Below are positions 27,473 to 35,757 of a stretch of 64,000 nt of DNA, in pieces (within the stretch, counting starts at the first letter, position 1; each line of letters opens with the position of its first letter). This DNA comes from Paraburkholderia domus (GTDB taxonomy: Bacteria > Pseudomonadota > Gammaproteobacteria > Burkholderiales > Burkholderiaceae), in assembly GCF_905220705.1 (NCBI RefSeq), contig NZ_CAJNAT010000001.1, forward strand, positions 868,001 through 932,000. The letters are read 5' to 3'. A program made the translations under genes and the position numbers. The notes below the pieces were generated by a model. It made no database searches. It saw only the letters and a program-made list of their open reading frames with translations, and was not told where the DNA came from.

Positions 27473-28186
27473 ATGCTCGCCAACCTCGCAGACGAACACA
27501 ACCATTTCCCAGGCTTGAGCCGGATCGGCGCGCTGCTCGCCGACCCCGGGCGCGCTGCGATGCTGTGGGCGCTGATGGACGGCAGCGCCCGCCCGGCCGG
27601 TGAACTGACGATGATCGCCGGGCTCTCGCCGTCGGCGGCCAGCGCGCATCTGGCACGTTTGACCGACGGCGGTCTGCTCGCGCTCGAAGTGCGCGGCCGG
27701 CACCGCTACTTCCGGATCGGGTCACCGGACATCGCCGCGTCCATCGAAGCGCTCGCCAACGTCGCGCAGGTCAGCGCGCCGCAACGAGCCGTGCCGCGTC
27801 CGGTGCGCACCGTGCCGGTCGACATGCGCTACGCCCGCACCTGCTACGACCATATGGCGGGCGAACTGTCGGTGCGGGTGTTCGAGCGGCTGGTCGGGAA
27901 CGGCCTGTTGACGTTGCACGGCTCGTCGCTCGAGGCCACCGCCGCCGGCGCCGCCCGTTTTGCCGATTGGGGCATCGACATGTCCGCCCAGAAAAGCCGC
28001 CGGCGCCGCTTTGCCTGCACCTGTCCCGACTGGAGCGAACGGCGTCCGCACCTGGGTGGCGCGCTCGGCGCCGCGTTGCTCGATTCATGGTCGGCGCATG
28101 GCTGGGTCGAACGCACTGAGCGGCCACGGATCTTGCGCATCACACCGGCCGGGCACCGCCATTTCGACGCGTTCCTTGCCGCTTGA
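27473..28186 (+). CDS. ArsR-type winged-helix transcriptional regulator
   Basis: A 237-residue protein. Residues about 15-85 form an ArsR-like winged helix (IGALLADPGRAAMLWALMDG, recognition-helix region GLSPSAASAHLARLTDGGL, wing VRGRHRYFRIG). The remaining part has a helical domain with VDMRYARTCYDHMAGELSV, known from larger ArsR members of proteobacteria, and a C-terminal RRFACTCPDWSERRPHLGGALGA with two cysteines two apart. No metal-binding box is obvious. It is divergent from the 47-residue lipoprotein gene. The effector is unknown. Confidence 0.87.
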   Translation: MLANLADEHNHFPGLSRIGALLADPGRAAMLWALMDGSARPAGELTMIAGLSPSAASAHLARLTDGGLLALEVRGRHRYFRIGSPDIAASIEALANVAQVSAPQRAVPRPVRTVPVDMRYARTCYDHMAGELSVRVFERLVGNGLLTLHGSSLEATAAGAARFADWGIDMSAQKSRRRRFACTCPDWSERRPHLGGALGAALLDSWSAHGWVERTERPRILRITPAGHRHFDAFLAA

Positions 28187-28369
28187 GGCGCTTTTAACTG
28201 GTTGATGCGATTACAAATTTCGCGCAATCAGCTTACGAAAAGCCTTATCGAGACCTTTTGTTACAGGCTCGCGAAAGGGCCTTACAAAAGTGGGGGTCTT
28301 GAAACAAACCGTACGGGTAGAGTGGGTCTCACGGATGCTGCACAATGCCGCGTCCGTCGGAGATAAATC

Positions 28370-30787
28370 ATGAGAACAGTGACCACACCCCAACATTCGA
28401 AACGCCGGATCACCGGCTACACGCTGATCGCCGCCGCGGCATTTCTGTTCGCAGCGCAAGCCACCTTCGCGCAGGAAGCCGAACAGGTGCCGCCGGGTGC
28501 AGCCACGCAAAACACCGATCCTCCGGGGCGCGTCGCCCGTCTGAACTACACAGCCGGCGCCGTGACCACTGAACCTGCCGGCGCTACCGACTGGTCGTAC
28601 GCACAGATCAATCGCCCGCTCACTACCGGCGACCAGCTGTGGAACGATCAGAACTCGCGCTCCGAACTGCATATCGGTTCGACGGCGGTGCGCCTCAGCC
28701 AGTCCACCAGCCTCGACATTCTCAATCTCGACGACAACAGCGCGCAGCTGAAGGTCGCGCAGGGTACGTTGTCGGCGCGAGTACGCGAACAGGCGCCTGG
28801 ATCATCCTACGAAATCGATACCCCGAATCTGGCGCTGGGCCTGAACGGCCCCGGCGACTATCGCGTCGACGTCGCGCCGGACGGCAGCAGCACCACCGTT
28901 ACCGTGCGCAGCGGCAGCGCGACCGTGTACGGCGACAGCGGCCAGGTACCGGTTGCCGCCGGCCAGCAGGTCCGCTTTGCCGGCACCAACCTGCAACAGG
29001 TCGCCGACAACGGCGCGCCTGGCCTCGACGGCTTCGATCAATGGGCGGCAAGCCGCGACGCAGCGGAAGACCGGTCGGTGTCGGCGCGCTATGTGTCGCG
29101 CGATATCCCCGGCTATCAGGACCTTGATGCCAACGGTACGTGGCGCAGCAGCCCTCAGTACGGCGAAGTGTGGGTGCCGCGTGCGACCCCGGCCGGCTGG
29201 GCGCCTTATCACGACGGTCACTGGGTGTGGCAAGCGCCGTGGGGCTGGACTTGGGTCGACGATGAACCGTGGGGTTTCGCGCCCTACCACTATGGCCGCT
29301 GGGCCCAGGTCGACGACGACTGGGCGTGGGTGCCGGGACCGGTCGTGGTCGACGAACCGCCTGTCTATGCACCGGCGCTGGTCGCCTTCGTGGGCGGTGG
29401 TGGCGGCGGAGTCAATTGGGGTGTGAGCCTGGCGATCGGCGGCGCGGTCGCGGCCGGCGTCGCGTGGTTCCCGCTGGGCCCAGGCGAACCGTGGCACCCG
29501 CACTGGGGCGATCACGACCACTGGAGCCCCGGTTACTACAATCGCGTCAACAACACGACGGTCGTCAACAATTACAACCGCAACGTGACCAACATTCACA
29601 ACACCTACATCAACTATCGGCCGGGCGGCGTGACCGCGGTGCCGGCGACGGCCTTCGTGCATGGTCAATCGGTAGGCCGCTTCGCGCAGAAGGTCGATCC
29701 GAAGCAGTGGCGCAATGCGCAGATCAATCCGGGCGGTCCGGGGATCGCGCCGGTGAAGGAAAGCTTCGGACCGGGCCTGCGTAATGCGAACTACCGTCCG
29801 CCGGCCGGCGTAATGGCGCGTCCGGTCGTCGCCACGCGCAGTCCGGCCGTGCCGGCCGCCTACCACGACAGTCTCGCGCAACGTTTTGCGCAGAGCGGCG
29901 GACGGGTGCCGGGCGCGGGCGAGCCGATTGTGCGAACCTCGGTGCCGGCTCACATGGCAGGCGGTCCGGCGGCGATGCCGGTGCAGAACGTGCGGGTCGT
30001 GCAGTCGCATATGGCCGGTCGGACGCCGGGCGCAGCGCCGGGTGCACCGGGTGCGCCTAACGGAATGCAACAGGCGGGTCAGCGGCCGGGTGAAGCACCG
30101 GTCAACGGTCAACCGCAACGTGGCGGCGAACCGCAAGCGCGGCCGGGCATGTCGCCGCAAATGGCCAACGTGCATCAGCAACCCGGCGCGGCAGGCCATC
30201 CGTCCAATGGTGTGCCGCGTCCGCCGCAAGCGAACGGCGCCAATCCGAACGCTTATGCGCAGCACGGCGCGCCGGCGCAAGCCGGTCAGCAACCTGGCAC
30301 GGAAGGTCGGCATGAGCCTGCGTGGACGCAGCCACACACGCCGATGGCCCAGCAGGCACAGCAACATGGCGCCCCGCAGGAACAGGCGCGTCAGCCGGAA
30401 GGGCGTCCTGAGCCGCAGCAGCAGGTTCAGCGTCAGCCGGAAGCGCAGCCGCAGCGTGCGCCTGAAGTGCGTGCCCAGCCGCAGGAGCCCCGGCCGCAAC
30501 CGACGCAACAGGCGCAGCAGCAACCGCGTCAGGAATATCATCCGCAGCCGCAACAGGTGCAGCAGCCGCGCCCTGAGCCGCGCCCACAGCAGGTACAGCA
30601 GCCGCGTCCGCAACCGCAACCGCAACACGCCGAGCAACCGCGTCCTCAACCGCAACCGCAACACGCCGAGCAACCGCGGCCCCAACCGCAGCCGCAGCGC
30701 GCCGAGCAGCCGCGGCCCCAACCGCAACCGCAGCACGCCGAGCAGCATTCGGCCGGCGGCAACCGTGACGAACATCACAAAGGCTAA
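28370..30787 (+). CDS. FecR-domain exported protein with Trp-rich region and Pro/Gln repeat tail
   Basis: An 805-residue exported protein. A signal peptide (residues about 1-35, cleavage near TFAQEA) is followed by a FecR-type domain (about 50-200; STAVRLSQSTSLDILNLDD, GTLSARVRE), then a Trp/Tyr-rich segment (about 255-335; YHDGHWVWQAPWGWTWVDDE, EPWGFAPYHYGRW) of the type called DUF6600, a short Gly-rich hydrophobic stretch, and a Pro/Gln/Ala-rich tail of about 300 residues ending in four 12-residue repeats. There is no ECF sigma factor beside it, so a classical FecR anti-sigma role is unlikely; a surface or cell-wall role is more plausible. Start ATG 28370 has GGAGA six bases upstream. Confidence 0.88.
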   Translation: MRTVTTPQHSKRRITGYTLIAAAAFLFAAQATFAQEAEQVPPGAATQNTDPPGRVARLNYTAGAVTTEPAGATDWSYAQINRPLTTGDQLWNDQNSRSELHIGSTAVRLSQSTSLDILNLDDNSAQLKVAQGTLSARVREQAPGSSYEIDTPNLALGLNGPGDYRVDVAPDGSSTTVTVRSGSATVYGDSGQVPVAAGQQVRFAGTNLQQVADNGAPGLDGFDQWAASRDAAEDRSVSARYVSRDIPGYQDLDANGTWRSSPQYGEVWVPRATPAGWAPYHDGHWVWQAPWGWTWVDDEPWGFAPYHYGRWAQVDDDWAWVPGPVVVDEPPVYAPALVAFVGGGGGGVNWGVSLAIGGAVAAGVAWFPLGPGEPWHPHWGDHDHWSPGYYNRVNNTTVVNNYNRNVTNIHNTYINYRPGGVTAVPATAFVHGQSVGRFAQKVDPKQWRNAQINPGGPGIAPVKESFGPGLRNANYRPPAGVMARPVVATRSPAVPAAYHDSLAQRFAQSGGRVPGAGEPIVRTSVPAHMAGGPAAMPVQNVRVVQSHMAGRTPGAAPGAPGAPNGMQQAGQRPGEAPVNGQPQRGGEPQARPGMSPQMANVHQQPGAAGHPSNGVPRPPQANGANPNAYAQHGAPAQAGQQPGTEGRHEPAWTQPHTPMAQQAQQHGAPQEQARQPEGRPEPQQQVQRQPEAQPQRAPEVRAQPQEPRPQPTQQAQQQPRQEYHPQPQQVQQPRPEPRPQQVQQPRPQPQPQHAEQPRPQPQPQHAEQPRPQPQPQRAEQPRPQPQPQHAEQHSAGGNRDEHHKG
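30605..30748 (+). repeat. Four tandem 36-bp repeats in the FecR-domain gene
   Basis: Four in-frame units of 36 bp (from 30605, 30641, 30677 and 30713) encode RPQPQPQ(H/R)AEQP. They differ by a few synonymous or His/Arg changes. This is the end of a longer Pro/Gln/Arg-rich tract that starts near 30400. Confidence 0.9.
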
Positions 30788-30838
30788 GGATTACACGCAA
30801 AGCCAGGTGCGCTTCCGGCTGTACGGCCGGAAGGCGGC

Positions 30839-30880
30839 AAGAAAAAACCCCCGCGATTCGCATCGCGGGGGTTTTTTCTT
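30839..30880 (+). terminator. Bidirectional terminator between the FecR-domain gene and thyA
   Basis: AAGAAAAAACCCCCGCGA (30839-30856) pairs with TCGCGGGGGTTTTTTCTT (30863-30880) over a six-base loop. A-rich and T-rich flanks allow it to work on both strands for these convergent genes. Confidence 0.92.
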
Positions 30881-30906
30881 TATGCAGGCAAGCTGCAGGC
30901 GGAGAT

Positions 30907-31878
30907 TTAGACCGCCATCGGCGCCGTCAAGGGCTCGTGATGCCGATAGCCCACCAGCGAAAAATCCGACGGTTCGATCTTTTCGAGCCATTCCGGCTCA
31001 TAGACGCCGGTCTTCGCATAGTCTGGCACACGGTCCGAGATCGCGAAGGCAGGGCTTTCGTAAGGCTCGCGCTTGAGCTGTTGCTGCAGCATATCGAGTT
31101 GGTTCTCGTAGATGTGCGCGTCGCCGATGAAGTAGGTGAACCAGCGCGGCGTATAACCCGTCAGGCGGCCTATCAGATGCAGCAACGCCGCGCCTTCGGT
31201 CAGATTGAACGGCGTGCCGAGGCCGACATCGTTGCTGCGAATGTACAAACACAGCGAAATTTCGCGCCGCGCGACGTTCGGCAGAAATTGATAAAGCAGG
31301 TGACAGGCCGGCAGCGCAATCTGGTCCAGCACGGCCGGGTTCCAGGCATGAAACAAAATTCGGCGGTCGGCGGGGTTCTGCATGATCGTATCGAGACACT
31401 GCCGCAACTGGTCGATCGCTTTGTACAGCAGCACTTTGCGGCTGCCGTCTTCCTCGAATTCCGTCACTACCTGGAAGCCACGCGCAATCGCGTCGGCCAG
31501 CTGCGCGGCGGCGCCTGCGTCCAGCACCTTGTAGGCCGGCCACTGGCGCCACTGCACGCCATACACGTCGCCGAGATCGTCCGGGCCCTGGCGATACGGG
31601 TTGGCGAGCCATTGCGGATTCTGGTTGGCGTTCGCGTCCCACACCTTACAACCCAGATCGCGGAAATCCGCGGCGCTGCGCGAGGCGCGCAGAAACCCAA
31701 CCAGTTCGCCCACCGCCGACTTGAACGCCAGTTTTTTGGTGGTGACTGCGGGAAAGCCCTGCTGGAGGTCGAAGCGCAACATGGCGCCCGGCATGCTGAT
31801 GGTGCGGATGCCGGTGCGGTTCTCCTGCCACGTGCCGGTATCGAGAATCGTGCGGACGAGGTCGAGGTATTGTTTCAT
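30907..31878 (-). CDS. thyA: Thymidylate synthase ThyA (long form)
   Basis: Makes dTMP from dUMP using methylene-tetrahydrofolate. The catalytic cysteine is Cys192 in [10 protein letters not shown]; family members more often have LPPCH. Other signs are [44 protein letters not shown] and [12 protein letters not shown]. At 323 residues it is longer than the E. coli enzyme (264) because of an insert at about residues 88-140, as in the long Lactobacillus-type enzymes. folA, the pathway partner, lies 10 kb away at 42202, with the Fap-like locus in between. Confidence 0.95.
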   Translation of the reverse strand: MKQYLDLVRTILDTGTWQENRTGIRTISMPGAMLRFDLQQGFPAVTTKKLAFKSAVGELVGFLRASRSAADFRDLGCKVWDANANQNPQWLANPYRQGPDDLGDVYGVQWRQWPAYKVLDAGAAAQLADAIARGFQVVTEFEEDGSRKVLLYKAIDQLRQCLDTIMQNPADRRILFHAWNPAVLDQIALPACHLLYQFLPNVARREISLCLYIRSNDVGLGTPFNLTEGAALLHLIGRLTGYTPRWFTYFIGDAHIYENQLDMLQQQLKREPYESPAFAISDRVPDYAKTGVYEPEWLEKIEPSDFSLVGYRHHEPLTAPMAV

Positions 31879-32041
31879 GCGGGTTCCTTCGACGAAGCGC
31901 GCACCTGGTCAGGTGCATGCGCCACGGAGATTGAGCGGAAAACCCGATTTTAACAAGCGCAGCCGGACGGCGCCCGGTCGGGGCGCGTCACGGAGAAAAT
32001 ATTGGCGGCTAAGGGGACGACTAAGTGGGCAGCCAAGCCCG

Positions 32042-33439
32042 TCAAAGATGCGGCACCGAAGCCGGCAAATCGCCGTGGTGCGGCGTGCTCAGCGGTTCGC
32101 CTTCCATATGGCGCATGCCGTGTGAGCACAACAGGCGGTACAGCGTCACGCGCGAAATGCCGAGTTCCTGCGCGGCGTCGCCAAGACGACCGCGATGCCG
32201 CAGGAGCGCGAGCTCGATGGCCTGACGTTCGGCCGCTTCGCGCGCCTGCGCGAGCGACACCGGCACGATCTCCACATACTCGGCCAGCTCGAGATCACGT
32301 GCCGTGATCGCGCGCCCTTCCGACATCACGATGGCGCGCCGCACGCGATTGATCAATTCGCGCACGTTGCCCGGCCAGCCGTAGTTATGCAGCGCCGCGA
32401 TGGCGTCGGGCGCGAAACCGCGCAGACGGCGGCTTGCATCTTTCTTGAAACGTTCCAGCATATGCCGCGCAAGCAGTTCGATATCCTTACCACGTGCACG
32501 CAACGGTGGTTCGTCGATTTGCAGCACGCACAGGCGGTGATACAGGTCGGAACGGAACCGCCCTTCGATCATCGCGGCCGTCATGTCCACGTGAGTCGCC
32601 GAGATGATGCGCACGTCGACGTCAATCGAACCATGACCGCCCAGCCGCTCCACTTTGCGTTCCTGCAGGAACCGCAGCAGGCTCGCCTGACTTTCGAGCG
32701 GCAGATCGCCGATTTCGTCGAGAAACAGTGTGCCGCCGTTAGCCGCTTCCACGCGGCCGATCTTGCGCTGATTGGCGCCGGTGAACGCGCCGCGCTCATA
32801 ACCGAATAGTTCGGATTGCAACAGATGCGGTGGAATCGCGCCGCAGTTGATCGGCACAAAAGGCGCATTGCGGCGCGCCGAGCGTTCGTGGATCGCGACT
32901 GCGGTCAACTCCTTGCCCGTGCCCGATTCGCCTGAAATAAACACCGGCGCGTCGGTCATCGCCACTTTGCGGATCGAACGGAACAGCGCGAGCATCGCGT
33001 CGCACGAACCGACCATTTCGCCCTCAGCGCCTTGCGACCCGTCGTTCGATGCCGGCTCGCCGAGCGAGATCATGCCGTATGCGTGACCGACCGAATCGAC
33101 GATCCTGTCACCCGAGTAAGGCACCGTTACATAGTCGAAACAATAGTCCCGCACGAGCCGGCGCAAGGCCGCGTCCTGCAATTGTCCAGGGGTGGTCGCG
33201 GCGACCCAGCCGACGTTCGGCATGGTCAGGCAGGACTCGAAGGCGGCGATTTCGTGTGGCTGAAAATCGCTAGACAGATCGAGCAAGCCGCCCGCCGCCA
33301 TTCCGGCGCGAACGGCACGGCGCACGTCGCGCGCCGATCCCACGACTTCGACATGCCAGCCGCGCTGGTGGAAGCGAATATTCAGCTCCGCACTCGGATC
33401 GCGTGAAACGTAAATCAGTTGCCGCGTTGCGGGTTCCAT
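32042..33439 (-). CDS. Sigma-54 activator, VpsR-like (EBP1), divergent from the Fap-like operon
   Basis: A 465-residue enhancer-binding protein. The N-terminal 125 residues look like the degenerate receiver domain of VpsR-type biofilm regulators: Asp54 in GGLLDLSS sits where a phosphorylated aspartate would be. The AAA+ domain has Walker A GESGTGKE (170-177), the sigma-54 contact loop GAFTGA (217-222) and Walker B LFLDEIGD (238-245), with FRSDLYHRL near the arginine finger. The C-terminal helix-turn-helix is GRLGDAAQELGISRVTLYRL. It is transcribed away from the secreted-protein operon and is a close paralogue of EBP2 at 40326. That it activates the operon is inferred from the sigma-54 promoter at 33933 and from its position. 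Confidence 0.93.
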   Translation of the reverse strand: MEPATRQLIYVSRDPSAELNIRFHQRGWHVEVVGSARDVRRAVRAGMAAGGLLDLSSDFQPHEIAAFESCLTMPNVGWVAATTPGQLQDAALRRLVRDYCFDYVTVPYSGDRIVDSVGHAYGMISLGEPASNDGSQGAEGEMVGSCDAMLALFRSIRKVAMTDAPVFISGESGTGKELTAVAIHERSARRNAPFVPINCGAIPPHLLQSELFGYERGAFTGANQRKIGRVEAANGGTLFLDEIGDLPLESQASLLRFLQERKVERLGGHGSIDVDVRIISATHVDMTAAMIEGRFRSDLYHRLCVLQIDEPPLRARGKDIELLARHMLERFKKDASRRLRGFAPDAIAALHNYGWPGNVRELINRVRRAIVMSEGRAITARDLELAEYVEIVPVSLAQAREAAERQAIELALLRHRGRLGDAAQELGISRVTLYRLLCSHGMRHMEGEPLSTPHHGDLPASVPHL

Positions 33440-33604
33440 TATTCAGATCCTCTCGTCAACGAACGTTAAGGATGACGCACGCACCTGAACCGAAGTTCAG
33501 ACACGCTGACTCGTTCGGGATTCGCGAAATAGCAAAAACCGAACGGCCATTCCATTCCGTGCGGACAGCTGATCCCCAAGAAAGCGGCGTGTGTGTTTGA
33601 GACG

Positions 33605-33624
33605 GCCCGTTAGCGGGCTTTTTT
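33605..33624 (+). terminator. Orphan intrinsic terminator, plus strand
   Basis: GCCCG (33605-33609), loop TTAG, CGGGC (33614-33618) and six T. No plus-strand gene lies upstream of it (EBP1 reads the other way), so it ends an unannotated transcript, possibly a small RNA of up to about 180 bases, or blocks stray transcription toward the operon. Confidence 0.7.
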
Positions 33625-33840
33625 AAATCTGAAGCTGTTTTCGAGAGCTTACTATACACGCGCCGCTTGGAAAACAATTATGCGAATTTAATCGGGGACC
33701 CCTTTTCCAGAAAGGCCTGGCGGGCGATCAATACTTATTCAGCTTATGAATAAAACCATTGTGGAAGCGCTTTTCCTAGCGTTCACCCCAAGGTACTTCA
33801 TACCGTCGGATTTTACGTTTCACAGGTATTTTCTGCCTGC

Positions 33841-33858
33841 CGTTTCAGCGCTGAAACG
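33841..33858 (+). promoter_or_regulatory. 18-bp perfect palindrome, candidate enhancer site
   Basis: CGTTTCAGC followed directly by its reverse complement GCTGAAACG. It is centred about 110 bp upstream of the predicted transcription start, a usual distance for sigma-54 activator sites. A half-site ACGTTTCA lies 26 bases upstream (33815-33822). Binding by EBP1 or EBP2 is inferred. Confidence 0.65.
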
Positions 33859-33932
33859 TTTTTGTCCGATTTCTCAGTTGTTACTCCGAGGTATGCGGGT
33901 CACATCCAGATGCACCAATGGATTGCGACTCA

Positions 33933-33948
33933 TGGCACACGTTTCGCT
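33933..33948 (+). promoter_or_regulatory. Sigma-54 promoter for the Fap-like operon
   Basis: TGGCACACGTTTCGCT matches the sigma-54 consensus TGGCACG-N4-TTGCW with two mismatches. The essential GG (33934-33935) and GC (33946-33947) are exactly ten bases apart. Transcription would start near 33959, and a ribosome binding site AAGGAG (33963-33968) and ATG (33976) follow at once. Confidence 0.75.
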
Positions 33949-33975
33949 AAATGCTGTGCACCAAGGAGACACATC

Positions 33976-34527
33976 ATGCGACTCGTTTTCCGCATTGACC
34001 TTAGCAGCATTGCACCTTGCGCCGCTCTGTGCGCCGCCGCGGTCAGCCTGATTGCGCTGCCCGCTGGCGTCAATGCACAGGAATTCACACTGCCTCAATC
34101 CGTCACGATGGCCGAAACCGCCGATGCCGGCTCCGCCACCCTCGCGAGCACGACACTCGCAGTGGTGGCCTCGCCGACCACGACGGCCGCCGATACGGCG
34201 AGCGCCGCAGCGGTGGACAACACCGTGGCCGGCACGAACGACAGCGCCGCGTTCCGCAGCGATCTGGCCGGCAACGCGCTGAGCATTCCCGCCGACGCCG
34301 CGCCGGTAAACGATCTCGTGCTGGACGATCAGGCGCTGTCCCGCCAGCGCGGCGGCTTCAGCGGCATGTTGATGGTCGCTGCCACGCCCCAACTGATGCG
34401 CGGCTTTAGCAACGGAGGCAACGGCGTGACGCTGTGGGACGAAATCGCCCCCCCGTCGCAGTTGCCGGTTCCGGTCGACGTCGCCCGCTCCGCACAAGGC
34501 AACGTCACGAGCTACCAGAGAAATTAG
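33976..34527 (+). CDS. Secreted protein of unknown function, first gene of Fap-like operon
   Basis: A 183-residue protein with a Sec signal peptide (first about 34 residues, cleavage after VNA). The mature part starts QEFTLPQSVTM, then has an Ala/Thr/Ser-rich stretch (about 47-90), a central QALSRQRGGFSGMLMVA region, and ends VPVDVARSAQGN. No cysteine remains after the signal peptide. I do not recognise a family. Start ATG 33976 is secure: AAGGAG lies seven bases upstream. It is the promoter-proximal gene, in the place where fapA lies in Pseudomonas, but I see no sequence evidence for FapA. It may be a chaperone or assembly factor. Confidence 0.8.
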   Translation: MRLVFRIDLSSIAPCAALCAAAVSLIALPAGVNAQEFTLPQSVTMAETADAGSATLASTTLAVVASPTTTAADTASAAAVDNTVAGTNDSAAFRSDLAGNALSIPADAAPVNDLVLDDQALSRQRGGFSGMLMVAATPQLMRGFSNGGNGVTLWDEIAPPSQLPVPVDVARSAQGNVTSYQRN

Positions 34528-34589
34528 CGTAACGGCCTGCTCGTTGCCCAAGACCGCACCGACCGATCGTCCGCCCGCAAGGAACTGAC

Positions 34590-35084
34590 ATGAACGCCTC
34601 AACCCAGAAGCCGAGCAGCCGCCGCCCCTGCGCAGCCCTGCTGTCCGCGCTGCTCGGCGTACTCGCTGCCGGCGCCGTGACGGGCGCAGCCGCGCAGTCG
34701 TCGGACACGGAACGCGGCAACCTGGTCATTGAACGCGACATCACGCCACGCGACGCCTTCGTGCCGGTGCCGAAGAGCCAGGATCCGATCTCGGTCCAGG
34801 TCCAAACCTTCCCCACCAAGACATTCGACGGCTCGATCGGCTCGATGGCGAGCGATCTCGACCTGAATAGCGCACACGGCACGACCGGCATCACCGGCAA
34901 CGGCTTTATGCCGTCGCTGGTCGGCGCCAACGGTATCGAACACATGCTGGCGGGCAACGGCAACGCCGTGCCGGTCGGCGCGGGCGCCAGCTTCGGCGGC
35001 GCCGGTGGAATCGGCAGCTCGATTGCCCAGTCGGTCAACGGTGCCCTCGCCCCCCTGGGCGCAGCTCTAGGAGCCATGAAATGA
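34590..35084 (+). CDS. Secreted Gly-rich protein of unknown function, Fap-like operon
   Basis: A 164-residue protein with a signal peptide (MNASTQKPSSRRPCAALLSA..., cleavage near GAAAQ at about residue 36). The mature N-terminal half contains LVIERDITPRDAFVPVPKSQ; the second half is rich in Gly, Asn, Ala and Ser (MLAGNGNAVPVGAGASFGGA) and ends in a small hydrophobic Ala/Gly-rich tail. No Fap repeat motif is present. Ribosome binding site AAGGAA at 34579-34584. It overlaps the next gene by four bases (ATGA), so its expression is tied to the repeat protein that follows. Function unknown. Confidence 0.8.
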   Translation: MNASTQKPSSRRPCAALLSALLGVLAAGAVTGAAAQSSDTERGNLVIERDITPRDAFVPVPKSQDPISVQVQTFPTKTFDGSIGSMASDLDLNSAHGTTGITGNGFMPSLVGANGIEHMLAGNGNAVPVGAGASFGGAGGIGSSIAQSVNGALAPLGAALGAMK

Positions 35085-35728
35085 CAACCTCACGCGCACC
35101 GGCCAGGCGCTTTCCGTCACGCAAACAATCGCGCTGGCCCCTGCTCGCCTGGGCATTGCTCGGCTGTGCAAGCTTTGCGGCCCACGCTCAAACGCTGCCC
35201 GCCATGGTCGACGCCGAGTCGCTGATCGGTAGCGGCGCGGTGAACGGCGCCACCGGGGTCATCGCCATCAACGAGACCTCCGGCCTCGATAACGCGCAAG
35301 CGAATCAGGGCGTGATCACCAACGGACAAACACCTTTCAACCTGATCGGCAGCACGCAGAGCGCGACCACGAACGCCAAGACGGCGGCCGCGAAGAGCAC
35401 GATCGGCAGTAATGCATTTTCAAACACCTCTGGCCTTATCGAATTGAATCAGTCGGCGGGTGTAGGGAATCTTCAGCGGAACAGCGCCGTAATCGGTTCT
35501 GGGACGATTGAAGCGGAGATCGTAGCGGATGGGGTGCTATCCGCTACGACCGCCAAAGGTGGCGGTCTGGGAAAGTCTGGCGACAACCACGACGCACGCG
35601 AGGTGTCCATCGGTACGGACGCGCTCAAAAACGTCAGTGGGATCGTCCAGATCAACCAGACAGCCGGCTCAGGTAACGTCAGTTCAAACAGTTTTGTGCT
35701 CCGTCCCCCGGCGGGCACCTTTTTCTAA
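35081..35728 (+). CDS. Fap-like amyloid subunit, minor/nucleator candidate (three repeats)
   Basis: A 215-residue secreted protein (signal peptide about 1-37, AHAQ). Three imperfect 31-residue repeats lie at about 49-79, 108-138 and 177-207. Each starts IG(S/T)xA and carries the core (S/T)Gxxx(I/L)N(E/Q)(T/S)(A/S)Gx(D/G)N followed by a polar Asn-rich strand, for example INETSGLDNAQAN and LNQSAGVGNLQRN. Even spacing with linkers of about 28 and 38 residues is like FapB/FapC of Pseudomonas. The subunit is smaller and its repeats less regular than the next gene's, as FapB is to FapC; the nucleator role is inferred. No C-terminal cysteine pair. Confidence 0.83.
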   Translation: MTTSRAPARRFPSRKQSRWPLLAWALLGCASFAAHAQTLPAMVDAESLIGSGAVNGATGVIAINETSGLDNAQANQGVITNGQTPFNLIGSTQSATTNAKTAAAKSTIGSNAFSNTSGLIELNQSAGVGNLQRNSAVIGSGTIEAEIVADGVLSATTAKGGGLGKSGDNHDAREVSIGTDALKNVSGIVQINQTAGSGNVSSNSFVLRPPAGTFF

Positions 35729-35757
35729 CGAGCCACACTCTTTATCGGAGCGTCATC

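Larger units (their letters stand above)
33440..33975 (+). other. Regulatory intergenic region of the Fap-like locus
   Basis: A 536-bp gap between divergent genes, more AT-rich than its neighbours from about 33620 to 33840. It contains an orphan terminator (33605-33624), a 7-bp inverted repeat TTATTCA/TGAATAA (33735-33753), an 18-bp palindrome (33841-33858), a related half-site ACGTTTCA (33815-33822) and a sigma-54 promoter (33933-33948). An ORF from 33746 (MNKTIVEALF) has no ribosome binding site and covers regulatory motifs; I do not count it as a gene. Confidence 0.75.

Noticed and set aside
28802-30778. 658-codon minus-strand ORF
   Set aside because: Arg/Leu-rich mirror of the FecR-domain gene; the plus-strand gene has a signal peptide, domains and a ribosome binding site.
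28370-30787. FecR-domain protein as an anti-sigma sensor for iron uptake
   Set aside because: No ECF sigma factor gene or TonB receptor is adjacent.
33746-34051. 101-codon plus-strand ORF starting MNKTIVEALF before the Fap-like operon
   Set aside because: No ribosome binding site, odd composition, and it runs through the palindrome and sigma-54 promoter into the first real gene.
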